7,592 nucleotides of DNA from Paracoccaceae bacterium (GCA_007134805.1 SLKB01000248.1:1-7592), one strand, 5' to 3'. Numbered from the stretch's first letter, positions 1 to 5,606 are shown. A program made the numbers and translations. The notes: generated by a model not told the origin, from the sequence alone.

Positions 1-50
1 AAGGGCGTATAGGCGCGCGTCGTGGCTTGCTTGCAGATTGGGCAGGTCAC
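1..50 (-). CDS. yacG: DNA gyrase inhibitor YacG, N-terminal fragment
   Basis: Only about 16 codons are in the window; the gene runs off its left edge. The visible protein starts with GTG and reads [16 protein letters not shown]. The CPxC pair is the first half of the four-cysteine zinc site of YacG, a small zinc protein that in E. coli binds GyrB and inhibits DNA gyrase (known for the family). The GTG start overlaps the TGA stop of the upstream RNase gene (GTGA, 4 nt), so it is probably translationally coupled. The identification rests on the CPIC motif, the extreme N-terminal position of that motif and the usual RNase-yacG neighbourhood of this lineage. The second cysteine pair lies outside the window and cannot be checked. 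Confidence 0.75.
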   Translation of the reverse strand, partial: MTCPICKQATTRAYTP

Positions 51-1084
51 GCGAGGACCTGTCGCAGGCTTGGGCGGTCCCGTTTGCGGGTCAGTTCGAG
101 ATGTCCCAAGGGCGTCCAGCCCGCCATGACCGACTCCCGCCCATCGCGTCGCAGGGCCGCGCGCACGGTTTGCTCGATGACTTGGCGATCCTTCTTGCTG
201 CAGGGTGCGAGGTCGATCACGATCTGACCACCAAGGCCGCGGAGTCGCAACTGACGCGGCAGATCGCGCAGGGCGGCAATATTGGCCTTGAGCGCAGCCG
301 CGGGGCTTGTGTCGGCGCCGGTGTTGATATCGACTGCGGTCAGGGCGCGTGTCGGCTCGATCGCCATATGGGCCCCGCCGGGGAGCGGAACCTGCACGTC
401 AAGCAGCGCATCAATCGCCTCAAGCAGATCATGGCGCGCGAAGCTGCCCGGGGTCTCGTCGTGAATGTCGGGTGCTGGCCAGTCCCGCACTGCCCGCGCA
501 CAGGGCGCGGCGGCATCGAGCAGAAGCTCCGGAGGGCCGCGCAGAGCCGAGAGGGTCGCCTCGGTCAGCGCGCGCAGCCTCGAAAGCTCTTCAGCGATGG
601 TCTCGGACGCCGCATCCTCGGCGGCAGAGCGCAGGATGACCCCGAGTTGCCCATCTGCGCCCGCCATGCCCTTGGCCACAAGGGCATCGAGGCGCGCGCG
701 CGCCTCAAGCGTGTCAATCTGGCGCGAGATGTTCTGGCCCGGCGCATCGGGCGTCAGCACCACATATTGTCCCTTGATGCTGAGCCGGGTGCTCAGCGGG
801 ATTGCCTTGCCATCGTCGGCCAGCCCGGTAACCTGCACAAGAAGCGGCTCGCCGGGACGGATCCCGCGGGTCTGGCGCAGGAAGCCGCGCTGTCCACCGG
901 GCAATTCGACGAAGGCGCCACCGAGCCCCTTGACCGGACGCCCCACAATCCCGCGGCAGATGGCTTCGGGCAAAAGCTGATCCGCGCGGGGGGCGATGAT
1001 CAGATCCTGCAGCACACCATCGATGAGGAGTGCTGCCGCGTCGCGCCCCTGAAACTGGTCGCAGGCGATCAGGCTTCCCTTCAT
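47..1084 (-). CDS. Short ribonuclease E/G family protein
   Basis: The 345-residue protein belongs to the RNase E/G endoribonuclease family, which cuts single-stranded RNA 5' of AU-rich sites in rRNA maturation and mRNA decay. An S1-like RNA-binding region lies at about residues 35-110 ([15 protein letters not shown]). The catalytic core is shown by VDINTG at 251-256 and [10 protein letters not shown] at 285-294; D252 and D291 correspond to the two metal-binding aspartates of RNase E. The protein ends at the [12 protein letters not shown] segment, exactly where RNase E/G normally continues into the CPxC zinc link and small domain, so it is much shorter than RNase G (about 490 residues). I chose ATG at 1084 because it overlaps the maf stop (ATGA); the frame stays open to 1231 but that part is only a shadow of maf. 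It may be active as a non-canonical oligomer, which is inference. Confidence 0.85.
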   Translation of the reverse strand: MKGSLIACDQFQGRDAAALLIDGVLQDLIIAPRADQLLPEAICRGIVGRPVKGLGGAFVELPGGQRGFLRQTRGIRPGEPLLVQVTGLADDGKAIPLSTRLSIKGQYVVLTPDAPGQNISRQIDTLEARARLDALVAKGMAGADGQLGVILRSAAEDAASETIAEELSRLRALTEATLSALRGPPELLLDAAAPCARAVRDWPAPDIHDETPGSFARHDLLEAIDALLDVQVPLPGGAHMAIEPTRALTAVDINTGADTSPAAALKANIAALRDLPRQLRLRGLGGQIVIDLAPCSKKDRQVIEQTVRAALRRDGRESVMAGWTPLGHLELTRKRDRPSLRQVLA

Positions 1085-1650
1085 TCTGGCCAACTGTAAC
1101 CGGCCGCGCGCAGCAGTTGCGCGGTCTCTGCCGCAGGCAGTCCCATCACCCCGGTATAGGAGCCGGCGATCCACGGAATGAACGCCCCCGCAAGCCCCTG
1201 AATCGCGTAGCCGCCCGCCTTGCCCTGCCATTCGTCGGACGCGAGGTATAGGTTCAATTCCTCATCCGAGAGGCGCTTCATCTTGACCTGGCTGACCTGC
1301 GTGCGCGCCCAGATGCGTGCGCCCAGACGCAGGGCAATCGCCGTGATCACGCTATGGCGTCGCCCCGACAGGCCCAGAAGGAACTCTGCCGCCTCGGCTG
1401 CGGTCGCAGGTTTGCCAAGGATGCGCCGGCCCATCGCGACGGTCGTATCCGCGGCGAGCACAAGCTCGTCCGGGCCAGTCTCGATCGCGTCGAGTTTTGC
1501 GCGCGTGACGCGTTCGCAATAGGGGCGCGGCAACTCGGCCTTGAGCGGGGTCTCGTCGATTTCTGCTGGGCGGATGCCATCCGGCCGGATCCCGAGGCCT
1601 TCGAGAATTTCAAGCCGTCGGGGGCTGGCAGAGCCGAGAATCAGCCGCAT
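1081..1650 (-). CDS. maf: Maf-family nucleotide pyrophosphatase
   Basis: The 189-residue protein is a full-length Maf/Ham1-fold enzyme that hydrolyses nucleoside triphosphates to monophosphates plus pyrophosphate, keeping noncanonical or excess nucleotides out of nucleic acids. Visible motifs are the N-terminal SASPRR (residues 8-13), the metal-site AADTTV near 66-71, [13 protein letters not shown] near 139-151 and [10 protein letters not shown] near 163-172. The [12 protein letters not shown] form resembles the YhdE (dTTP/UTP) subgroup rather than the YceF (m7GTP) subgroup; that assignment is from memory of the families. The ATG lies 3 nt after the infA stop with no clear Shine-Dalgarno, so translation probably depends on coupling to infA. 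Its own TGA overlaps the start of the RNase gene. The length and start agree with family norms. Confidence 0.92.
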   Translation of the reverse strand: MRLILGSASPRRLEILEGLGIRPDGIRPAEIDETPLKAELPRPYCERVTRAKLDAIETGPDELVLAADTTVAMGRRILGKPATAAEAAEFLLGLSGRRHSVITAIALRLGARIWARTQVSQVKMKRLSDEELNLYLASDEWQGKAGGYAIQGLAGAFIPWIAGSYTGVMGLPAAETAQLLRAAGYSWPE

Positions 1651-1653
1651 GGC

Positions 1654-1872
1654 TTACTTGAAGCGGTAATTGATCCGCCCCTTGGTCAGGTCATAGGGGG
1701 TCATCTCCACCTGGACCTTGTCGCCAACCAGCACTCTGATTCGGTTCTTGCGCATTTTTCCTGCCATATGCGCGTTGATCTCATGGCCGTTTTCCAGCTC
1801 GACCCGAAATGTCGCATTTGGCAGGAGTTCCTTCACGACACCGGGGAATTCGAGCAGTTCTTCCTTGGCCAT
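1654..1872 (-). CDS. infA: Translation initiation factor IF-1
   Basis: This is the 72-residue IF-1, an S1/OB-fold protein that binds the ribosomal A site on the 30S subunit and helps IF-2 and IF-3 during initiation. The sequence [18 protein letters not shown], then [20 protein letters not shown] and GRINYRFK, is close to the family consensus over its whole length. I placed the start at ATG 1872 rather than the in-frame GTG at 1878, because ATG gives the standard MAKEE N-terminus and lies 5 nt after a GGAG at 1879-1882. It leads a tight infA-maf-RNase-yacG run (3-nt gap to maf). A 67-nt non-coding stretch separates it from the upstream CN-hydrolase gene, enough for its own promoter. Confidence 0.97.
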   Translation of the reverse strand: MAKEELLEFPGVVKELLPNATFRVELENGHEINAHMAGKMRKNRIRVLVGDKVQVEMTPYDLTKGRINYRFK

Positions 1873-1893
1873 GGTCACTCCGTTGTTGAGGTT

Positions 1894-1909
1894 CGCGTCT
1901 CGCGACGCG
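1894..1909 (-). other. GNRA-loop hairpin in infA leader
   Basis: On the minus strand CGCGTC-GCGA-GACGCG forms a perfect 6-bp GC-rich stem closed by a GCGA tetraloop of the stable GNRA type. It lies 21 nt upstream of the infA ATG and is not followed by a T-run, so it does not look like an intrinsic terminator for the upstream gene. It could be an mRNA 5' stabiliser or a regulatory leader element; that role is inference. Confidence 0.4.
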
Positions 1910-1914
1910 CCGCT

Positions 1915-1943
1915 TAAATGCGCTCTGCAGGGGTTTTTTTCAA
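1915..1943 (-). promoter_or_regulatory. Weak candidate promoter for infA
   Basis: A TTGAAA element at 1938-1943 (minus strand) lies 17 nt before CATTTA at 1915-1920. The -35 is good (5 of 6), the -10 poor (2 of 6). The TTGAAA overlaps the TGA stop of the CN-hydrolase gene. The placement would start transcription just upstream of the GNRA hairpin. The 67-nt gap, after a run of 4-nt overlaps, supports a separate infA transcript, but the -10 match is weak. Confidence 0.25.
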
Positions 1944-2836
1944 GCTCTTAATGCAGCTTTTACGAAGGTCACAGCGGTTTGGAGGCGCTTTTGCTGCAAC
2001 TGCCAATCGCTATGGTTGAGAACGGTCCCCTCTGCCCTGACCTTCGCGATGGTGTCCATGTCCAGATCCGCGATGGCCCAGCCGGGGCTGTTCATCGCTG
2101 TCTGCGCGAGGATCCCGGTCGCGGAAAAGCCCAGATCGGGGGGGCCGTAGATTGCAGCGGCGCCGGTGTTCGTATCCACCGCAGGGCACCAGGGCGCGGG
2201 TCCGACTGTCGGAGCATGAACCGCGACGCATTGGTTTTCAAGCGCGCGGGCCATCGCGCCGATTCGCACCCGGCTGTACCCCGAGAGCGCCTCGGTCGCA
2301 GAGGGCACCAGCAGGATCTCGGCGCCGGCCTCGACCAGGGCGCGGGCCAGAAGCGGGAATTCGCTGTCATAGCAGATGAGGATGCCAATGCGCCCGATCG
2401 GGGTGTCGAAGTGCGTCAGCCCCTGACCCGGCGCGATATCCCACTCTTCCCGCTCGAACCGGGTCATGATCTGCTTGTCCTGATGTCCGATCACACCGCC
2501 CGGCCCGTAGAGGACCGCGCGATTGACTGGGCGCGGGGTGTCGTCTCTCGCCGGGCCGCTCGCGCCAAGGATATGAAGCTTGTAGCGTGCGGCGAGGTCA
2601 CAGTGCAGATCCTGCACGGCATCTTGGTGGCGCATCGCCTCGCCCAGGCAGGCCTCGAGGTCGGCCGCAACCGTCGCCCCGCCCAGATGACTGAGTTCGA
2701 GCGCGCCATATTCGGGAAAGACGAGCAGATCTGCACCGGCCTCCGCACCCCTCTCGACCCAGGCAGTGAGCTTGGCGCGATAGGCGTGCCAGTCGGGCAG
2801 GGGATCGAGCGGGTAAGCGGCGGCAGCGAGTCTCAT
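1940..2836 (-). CDS. Carbon-nitrogen hydrolase (nitrilase superfamily)
   Basis: The 298-residue protein is a full-length single-domain member of the nitrilase/amidase superfamily, which hydrolyses C-N bonds of amides or nitriles through a Glu-Lys-Cys triad. All three residues are visible: E42 in LLVFPEYG, K121 in [11 protein letters not shown] and C155 in [11 protein letters not shown]. Later conserved stretches are ILLVPSATE (about 174-182) and the [10 protein letters not shown] region. No signal peptide is seen, so it is probably cytoplasmic. Its ATG overlaps the TGA of the GNAT gene (ATGA). From memory, this hydrolase class occurs fused to a GNAT domain in some bacteria (Bacillus YhcX type); side-by-side overlapping genes are the unfused equivalent. 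The substrate is unknown and I do not recognise a named orthologue. Confidence 0.88.
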   Translation of the reverse strand: MRLAAAAYPLDPLPDWHAYRAKLTAWVERGAEAGADLLVFPEYGALELSHLGGATVAADLEACLGEAMRHQDAVQDLHCDLAARYKLHILGASGPARDDTPRPVNRAVLYGPGGVIGHQDKQIMTRFEREEWDIAPGQGLTHFDTPIGRIGILICYDSEFPLLARALVEAGAEILLVPSATEALSGYSRVRIGAMARALENQCVAVHAPTVGPAPWCPAVDTNTGAAAIYGPPDLGFSATGILAQTAMNSPGWAIADLDMDTIAKVRAEGTVLNHSDWQLQQKRLQTAVTFVKAALRA

Positions 2837-3420
2837 AGTCGTTTCATCCAGAATTGCAGGGGTTTGGCGGTCTCATGGTCGTCGCCGAGATCGCGCCAGC
2901 GGAACTGGGCGATCACCCCGTCCAGGGGCGCGTAGCCGCGCTTGCGCCAGAACGGCTCGAGCGCGCGATATCCCGCAGGTCGGGCAGGGTGGTCATCCGG
3001 ACGGATCACACTGCAAAAGGCAATATGCGAAAGCCCGAGCGCGCGCGCATGCGCCTCGCGACGATCAAAGAAGCGATGCCCGGCGCCTTGGCCGCGATGC
3101 TCACGCAGCAGGACCGACTCGGCGCAATAGAAGATGTCAGAAAGTCGGTGCGCAGTGTCCTCGAAAGCTGCCGCGAAATCCGGGTCGGCATCGCGCATCG
3201 GCAGGCCGGTTGCCGCACCCACGAGGCGGTCACCCTTGAGCGCTGCCACGATGATCGCGTGCGGATTGTCCTGATAGGTGCGCAGGTAGCCCCGCTCGTA
3301 GTCCGGATCGCCCTCGTAAAGATAGGGCCAGTCGCGAAAGACACGGATCCGCAGCGCGGCGAGCCCGTCAATGGCAGGCGCGATCTGGGCGCCGGTCAGG
3401 GTATGGAAATCAAGGCTCAT
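2833..3420 (-). CDS. GNAT-family N-acetyltransferase
   Basis: The 195-residue protein is a GNAT-fold acyl-CoA-dependent N-acyltransferase. The acetyl-CoA pyrophosphate loop is visible as HRGQGAG at residues 108-114, preceded by the beta-4 strand AESVLLRE (100-107). The C-terminal part carries SVIRPDDHPARPAGYRALEPFWRKRGY (described here by its ends, residues 137-163) and a [10 protein letters not shown] tail, features I associate with the subgroup that pairs with CN hydrolases. The start overlaps the stop of the SnoaL-like gene and the stop overlaps the start of the hydrolase, both as ATGA, so the two enzymes are probably made in fixed ratio. A reasonable inference is that one makes and the other cleaves an amide on the same class of metabolite. 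The acceptor is unknown. Confidence 0.88.
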   Translation of the reverse strand: MSLDFHTLTGAQIAPAIDGLAALRIRVFRDWPYLYEGDPDYERGYLRTYQDNPHAIIVAALKGDRLVGAATGLPMRDADPDFAAAFEDTAHRLSDIFYCAESVLLREHRGQGAGHRFFDRREAHARALGLSHIAFCSVIRPDDHPARPAGYRALEPFWRKRGYAPLDGVIAQFRWRDLGDDHETAKPLQFWMKRL

Positions 3421-3815
3421 GCCGAGACCTGCCGGATCCAGTCGGCCAGATTGTAATAAGTCGTGATCCGCGTGATCCTTCCGTCCACCAACTCGAAAAA
3501 CGACCCCGCCGGCAGGGTGTAGCGCTGCCCGCGCGCCTCGGGCAGCCCGGGATCGCTTTGCAGATACTCACCCGTGACGAGGTATTCCGCGGCCGCGCGC
3601 GTGCCATCGGGCGTCGTGAAGATCACCAGATCATGCAGGGTTTCGCGGTAGCTGCTGCCCATCTGCGCACAGAATTCGGCGAATTTCTCACGGCCGAGGC
3701 GCAGGTCGCCCTGGTTCACGTGATGGGCGACATCGTCGCTGACAAGTGCGAGCATCGTTTCGGTATGGCCGGCGTTGAAGGCGTCAAAATAGCGAGCGAT
3801 GATATCGTGGCTCAT
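3417..3815 (-). CDS. SnoaL/NTF2-like ketosteroid isomerase-related protein
   Basis: The 132-residue protein has the cone-shaped NTF2-like fold shared by ketosteroid isomerase, SnoaL cyclases and non-enzymatic binding proteins. The sequence fits what I recall of the ketosteroid-isomerase-related family TIGR02096: YFDAFNAG (9-16), LVSDDVAHHVNQG (24-36), RAAAEYLVTGEYL (73-85), LPAGSFFELVDGRI (101-114) and a C-terminal TYYNLADWIRQV. The start is ATG 3815, which overlaps the phosphatase stop (ATGA) and gives the normal family length; the frame stays open upstream to 3944, but only as a shadow of the phosphatase. It heads the three-gene cassette with GNAT and CN hydrolase. The name describes the fold; steroid isomerase activity should not be assumed. 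Confidence 0.87.
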   Translation of the reverse strand: MSHDIIARYFDAFNAGHTETMLALVSDDVAHHVNQGDLRLGREKFAEFCAQMGSSYRETLHDLVIFTTPDGTRAAAEYLVTGEYLQSDPGLPEARGQRYTLPAGSFFELVDGRITRITTYYNLADWIRQVSA

Positions 3816-4276
3816 GAGGCTGGTCTTGTCGGTGGGCCGAAGCGGTCGAGGAGGCGTTCCCTGATTTGGTCGCGGGTCTGGCGATAGGCGTCGAGCTTGG
3901 CCTCGCGGGTCTCGCCCAGGCCCGAAGGGTCCATGATCGGCCAATACTCCACATCAATATGCGCAAACCGGGTCAGTTCCAGGGCGTGGCGCTGGCTCGC
4001 CGGTGAGAGCGCGATGATCAGGTCGAAGCCCGAAAGGTCATCGCCCCAGTCGATCATCTCCTCGAACGAGCGCGACCGGTGCCGCTCAAGCTCGACCCCT
4101 TCCTCGGCGCTGACCGCGATCGAAAAGCCGTCGATCTCGCGATCATTGCGCACACCTGCGGATTGCACATAGGCACGCTGGCCATAGAGCTTCTTCATCA
4201 AGCCTTCCGCAATGGGCGAGCGTACCGAATTATGGTCGCAGCAAAACAGCACGGAAGAGGGGAAGCTGCGCGCCAT
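3812..4276 (-). CDS. Low molecular weight phosphotyrosine phosphatase-like protein
   Basis: The 154-residue protein has the LMW-PTP/ArsC fold. The N-terminal P-loop is FCCDHNSVRSP: C13 is the nucleophile and R19 completes the C-x5-R signature, followed by S20. The expected general-acid Asp-Pro pair is D116-P117 in YWPIMDPSG. The loop differs from the common CxGNxCRS form in having His where Gly is usual. Its substrate could be protein phosphotyrosine, another phosphomonoester or arsenate; sequence alone does not decide. It abuts the UPF0262 gene exactly (TGA then ATG with no gap), and its stop overlaps the next start. The UPF0262-phosphatase pair is, to my recollection, conserved in Rhodobacterales. 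Confidence 0.85.
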   Translation of the reverse strand: MARSFPSSVLFCCDHNSVRSPIAEGLMKKLYGQRAYVQSAGVRNDREIDGFSIAVSAEEGVELERHRSRSFEEMIDWGDDLSGFDLIIALSPASQRHALELTRFAHIDVEYWPIMDPSGLGETREAKLDAYRQTRDQIRERLLDRFGPPTRPAS

Positions 4277-4756
4277 TCAGCCTCCGAAATGCAGCACACA
4301 GACCAGAGTGAAAAGCCGCCGCGCAGTGTCGATATCGACCTCTGCCTTGCCCTCCAGACGCTCCTGAAGGATGCGCGCGCCCTCATTGTGGATGCCGCGC
4401 CGGGCCATGTCGATGGCTTCGATCTGGCTCGGGGGCAGGCGCTTGACCGCTTCGAAATAGCTCCCGCAGATCTGGTAGTAATCCTTGACGACCTGTCGGA
4501 ACGGCCCGAGCGAGAGCTGCATCTCGCCAAGCCGCGTGCCGGCGTCATCAGAAAGATCGATGACCAGCCTGCGCTCACGGATCGCCAGATTGAGCGCGAA
4601 GGGGCCATCGGGCGCCGCCTGTCCGTCGCGCGCAATCAGCTTGAAGCTGTTATCCTCCAGCAGATCGAAAATCGCGACCTTGCGTTCCTGCTCGATCTCC
4701 GCCGTCGGGGTCGGCAGCCCGCTGTCGTCGATGCTGATCTTCGAGATCCGGCTCAT
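4277..4756 (-). CDS. UPF0262 family protein of unknown function
   Basis: The 159-residue protein fits UPF0262, a family largely confined to alphaproteobacteria with no assigned function. The central segment from about residue 86, FRQVVKDYYQICGSYFEAVK, then LPPSQIEAIDMARRGIHNEG, is strongly family-like; the C-terminus ends LVCVLHFGG. No signal peptide or membrane segment is visible, so it is probably cytoplasmic. I chose ATG 4756 (MSRISKISID) because UPF0262 proteins begin this way. An in-frame ATG at 4780 would add eight residues. Neither start has a well-spaced Shine-Dalgarno: an AGGA lies 13 nt before 4756, inside the loop of a 9-bp inverted repeat. The stop abuts the phosphatase start. hisD, often found upstream in relatives as I recall, is replaced here by an ArsR-type gene. 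Confidence 0.88.
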   Translation of the reverse strand: MSRISKISIDDSGLPTPTAEIEQERKVAIFDLLEDNSFKLIARDGQAAPDGPFALNLAIRERRLVIDLSDDAGTRLGEMQLSLGPFRQVVKDYYQICGSYFEAVKRLPPSQIEAIDMARRGIHNEGARILQERLEGKAEVDIDTARRLFTLVCVLHFGG

Positions 4757-4760
4757 GGGG

Positions 4761-4790
4761 GTGTCTGTGTCCTGTCTCATTCACAGACAC
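4761..4790 (-). promoter_or_regulatory. Inverted repeat over UPF0262 start region
   Basis: A perfect 9-bp inverted repeat, GTGTCTGTG / CACAGACAC, with a 12-nt loop ends 4 nt before the UPF0262 ATG at 4756. The loop (4770-4781) contains the only plausible ribosome-binding AGGA and also the alternative ATG at 4780. The loop octamer AGACAGGA (4770-4777, minus strand) is itself the exact complement of TCCTGTCT at 4859-4866, directly after the arsR-type stop. It could be a translational control structure or a protein operator; both are inference. Confidence 0.45.
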
Positions 4791-4866
4791 TGATGCCTTG
4801 TCTCGCGGTCGGGCGCAAGCCACGCCGCAGCATGCAAGAACGCGTGCGCGCACCGGCCAGACAGGA

Positions 4867-5247
4867 TCAGGATTTAGCGTTCGCGCAGAACATGTCGTAG
4901 ACGACGCCGACAAGACGCGCGGCCTTCGGGTCTTCCAGCGCGTAGTAGATTGTCTTGCCCTCGCGCCGGGACGATACAAGCCGCTCGAGCCGCAGCCGGG
5001 CAAGTTGCTGGCTGACAGCAGCCTGGCGCGATTGCAGAAGCTGTTCCAGCTCCGTCACGGATTTCTCGCCCGTGGACAGGTGGCACAGGATCATCAACCG
5101 CCCCTCATGCGCCAGCGCCTTGAGGAAATTCGACGCCGCCTGGGCCTGCTTGATCATGTCATCCGGTGCGACGCTTGCAGTTTCGGGCAAGGCGTCGTCA
5201 TCAGGTGACTCGTGGCTCACGTTCTGTGGTATCTGATGTCCAAGCAT
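4867..5247 (-). CDS. ArsR-family SqrR/BigR-like persulfide-responsive repressor
   Basis: The 126-residue protein is a winged-helix ArsR/SmtB-family repressor. The segment FLKALAHEGRLMILCHL (41-57), the recognition-helix region SRQAAVSQQLARLRLE (73-88) and the wing SRREGKTIYYAL (93-104) closely resemble BigR and SqrR. Those regulators sense sulfane sulfur through two cysteines. Here C55 and C121 are 66 residues apart, the same spacing as C41/C107 in Rhodobacter SqrR (recalled numbering), and there are no other cysteines and no metal-binding CVC motif. The expected role is repression of sulfide-oxidation genes, lifted when the cysteines form a tetrasulfide bridge. ATG 5247 is backed by GGAAAG 7 nt upstream. 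The N-terminus is about 14 residues longer than SqrR. No sulfide gene is adjacent. Confidence 0.85.
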   Translation of the reverse strand: MLGHQIPQNVSHESPDDDALPETASVAPDDMIKQAQAASNFLKALAHEGRLMILCHLSTGEKSVTELEQLLQSRQAAVSQQLARLRLERLVSSRREGKTIYYALEDPKAARLVGVVYDMFCANAKS

Positions 5248-5254
5248 TGGAGCG

Positions 5255-5279
5255 CTTTCCTGGCAGTTGAAACATTATC
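5255..5279 (-). promoter_or_regulatory. Candidate -10 and RBS of the ArsR-type gene
   Basis: On the minus strand GATAAT at 5274-5279 matches the -10 consensus in five of six positions. It would start transcription near 5267, giving a leader of about 20 nt with GGAAAG (5255-5260) 7 nt before the ATG. No good -35 is found at the right spacing (CTCTGC at 5297-5302), so the promoter may need an activator or be weak. Confidence 0.4.
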
Positions 5280-5314
5280 GCGATCACGTCTCGGAGGCAG
5301 AGGTTGGACCAAAA

Positions 5315-5336
5315 CATTTTCGGTTTATTGAATATG
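5315..5336. promoter_or_regulatory. Candidate SqrR/BigR-type operator
   Basis: CATTTTC (5315-5321) and GAATATG (5330-5336) form an inverted repeat with an 8-bp AT-rich spacer; one arm differs by one base from a perfect match (CATATTC). The core is nearly ATTC-N8-GAAT, the site I recall being described for SqrR. It sits 68 bp upstream of the ArsR-type start codon, in the most AT-rich stretch of the window. Autoregulation or control of a divergent transcript is possible; both are inference. Confidence 0.4.
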
Positions 5337-5542
5337 TAGTTGGTTTGATGTCAGAGAGCAAGCAAGTCGTCTGCGAAAGGGTCGGAAATCAGCCAGACCT
5401 TGCCCGGGGCCGATGAAGCGCCCAAAAACCTGCTGAATTTAGAACATTGTCCGGAATATCGCGGACCGATCTGCACATCGTTCTCTTTGTGCCATGCAGC
5501 GCAACGTCACCGTCGGCTCGGATATCGCGGATGCTGCGCGCA

Positions 5543-5576
5543 CGGGCGGACGCCCGCGACTTGGCAGTCGCGGGCG
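5543..5576. other. GC-rich hairpin with a competing arm
   Basis: CGCCCGCGAC at 5551-5560 is perfectly complementary to GTCGCGGGCG at 5567-5576 across a 6-nt loop. The first six bases can instead pair with CGGGCG at 5543-5548 across a 2-nt gap, so the two stems are mutually exclusive. No T-run follows on either strand, so it is not a standard intrinsic terminator. It could back up transcription termination after rplI or be part of an RNA. Confidence 0.45.
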
Positions 5577-5585
5577 CCATAAGGC

Positions 5586-5606
5586 AAGCCTGTCAGAGAC
5601 AGGCTT
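5586..5606 (-). terminator. Probable terminator after rplI
   Basis: A perfect 9-bp stem AAGCCTGTC / GACAGGCTT with a TCT loop begins at the last base of the rplI TGA stop. The downstream minus-strand sequence, GCCTTAT, is only weakly T-rich. The position right at the operon end fits a terminator, or a 3'-end stability hairpin with weak or Rho-assisted termination. Confidence 0.6.

Larger units (their letters stand above)
5248..5605. other. Non-coding interval between rplI and the ArsR-type gene
   Basis: No reading frame here resembles a protein I recognise; the short open frames on either strand have no family features. From rplI outward (minus strand) it holds the 9-bp hairpin at the stop codon, a 10-bp GC-rich hairpin at 5551-5576 with an alternative partner at 5543-5548, about 200 nt of unassigned sequence, the AT-rich dyad at 5315-5336 and the GATAAT -10. 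The 10-mer ATATCGCGGA occurs twice, at 5457-5466 and 5523-5532 approximately, 66 nt apart. A small RNA gene is possible but unproven. Confidence 0.5.

Noticed and set aside
38..1099. A 353-codon open frame on the plus strand.
   Set aside because: It is the antisense of the RNase E/G gene, whose minus-strand protein has clear catalytic motifs. Long antisense frames are expected in GC-rich DNA, and this one has no recognisable family features.
1894..1909. Intrinsic terminator after the CN-hydrolase gene.
   Set aside because: The 6-bp stem has no following T-run on the minus strand; the run of seven T at 1934-1940 is on the other strand and lies on the wrong side.
1979..2935. A 318-codon open frame on the plus strand opposite the CN hydrolase.
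   Set aside because: The minus-strand protein carries the full Glu-Lys-Cys triad; the plus-strand translation is low-complexity shadow sequence.
4844..4853. Palindrome GTGCGCGCAC after the ArsR-type gene as terminator.
   Set aside because: It has no loop of usable size and no T-run; alternating GC palindromes are common by chance at this base composition.
4079..4900. A 273-codon plus-strand frame opposite the phosphatase and UPF0262.
   Set aside because: It spans two recognised minus-strand genes and their intergenic region and resembles no family I know.
5456..5532. Direct repeat of the 10-mer ATATCGCGGA, 66 nt apart, as paired regulator sites.
   Set aside because: Ten bases repeated once in GC-rich intergenic DNA is weak, and no gene start lies next to either copy.
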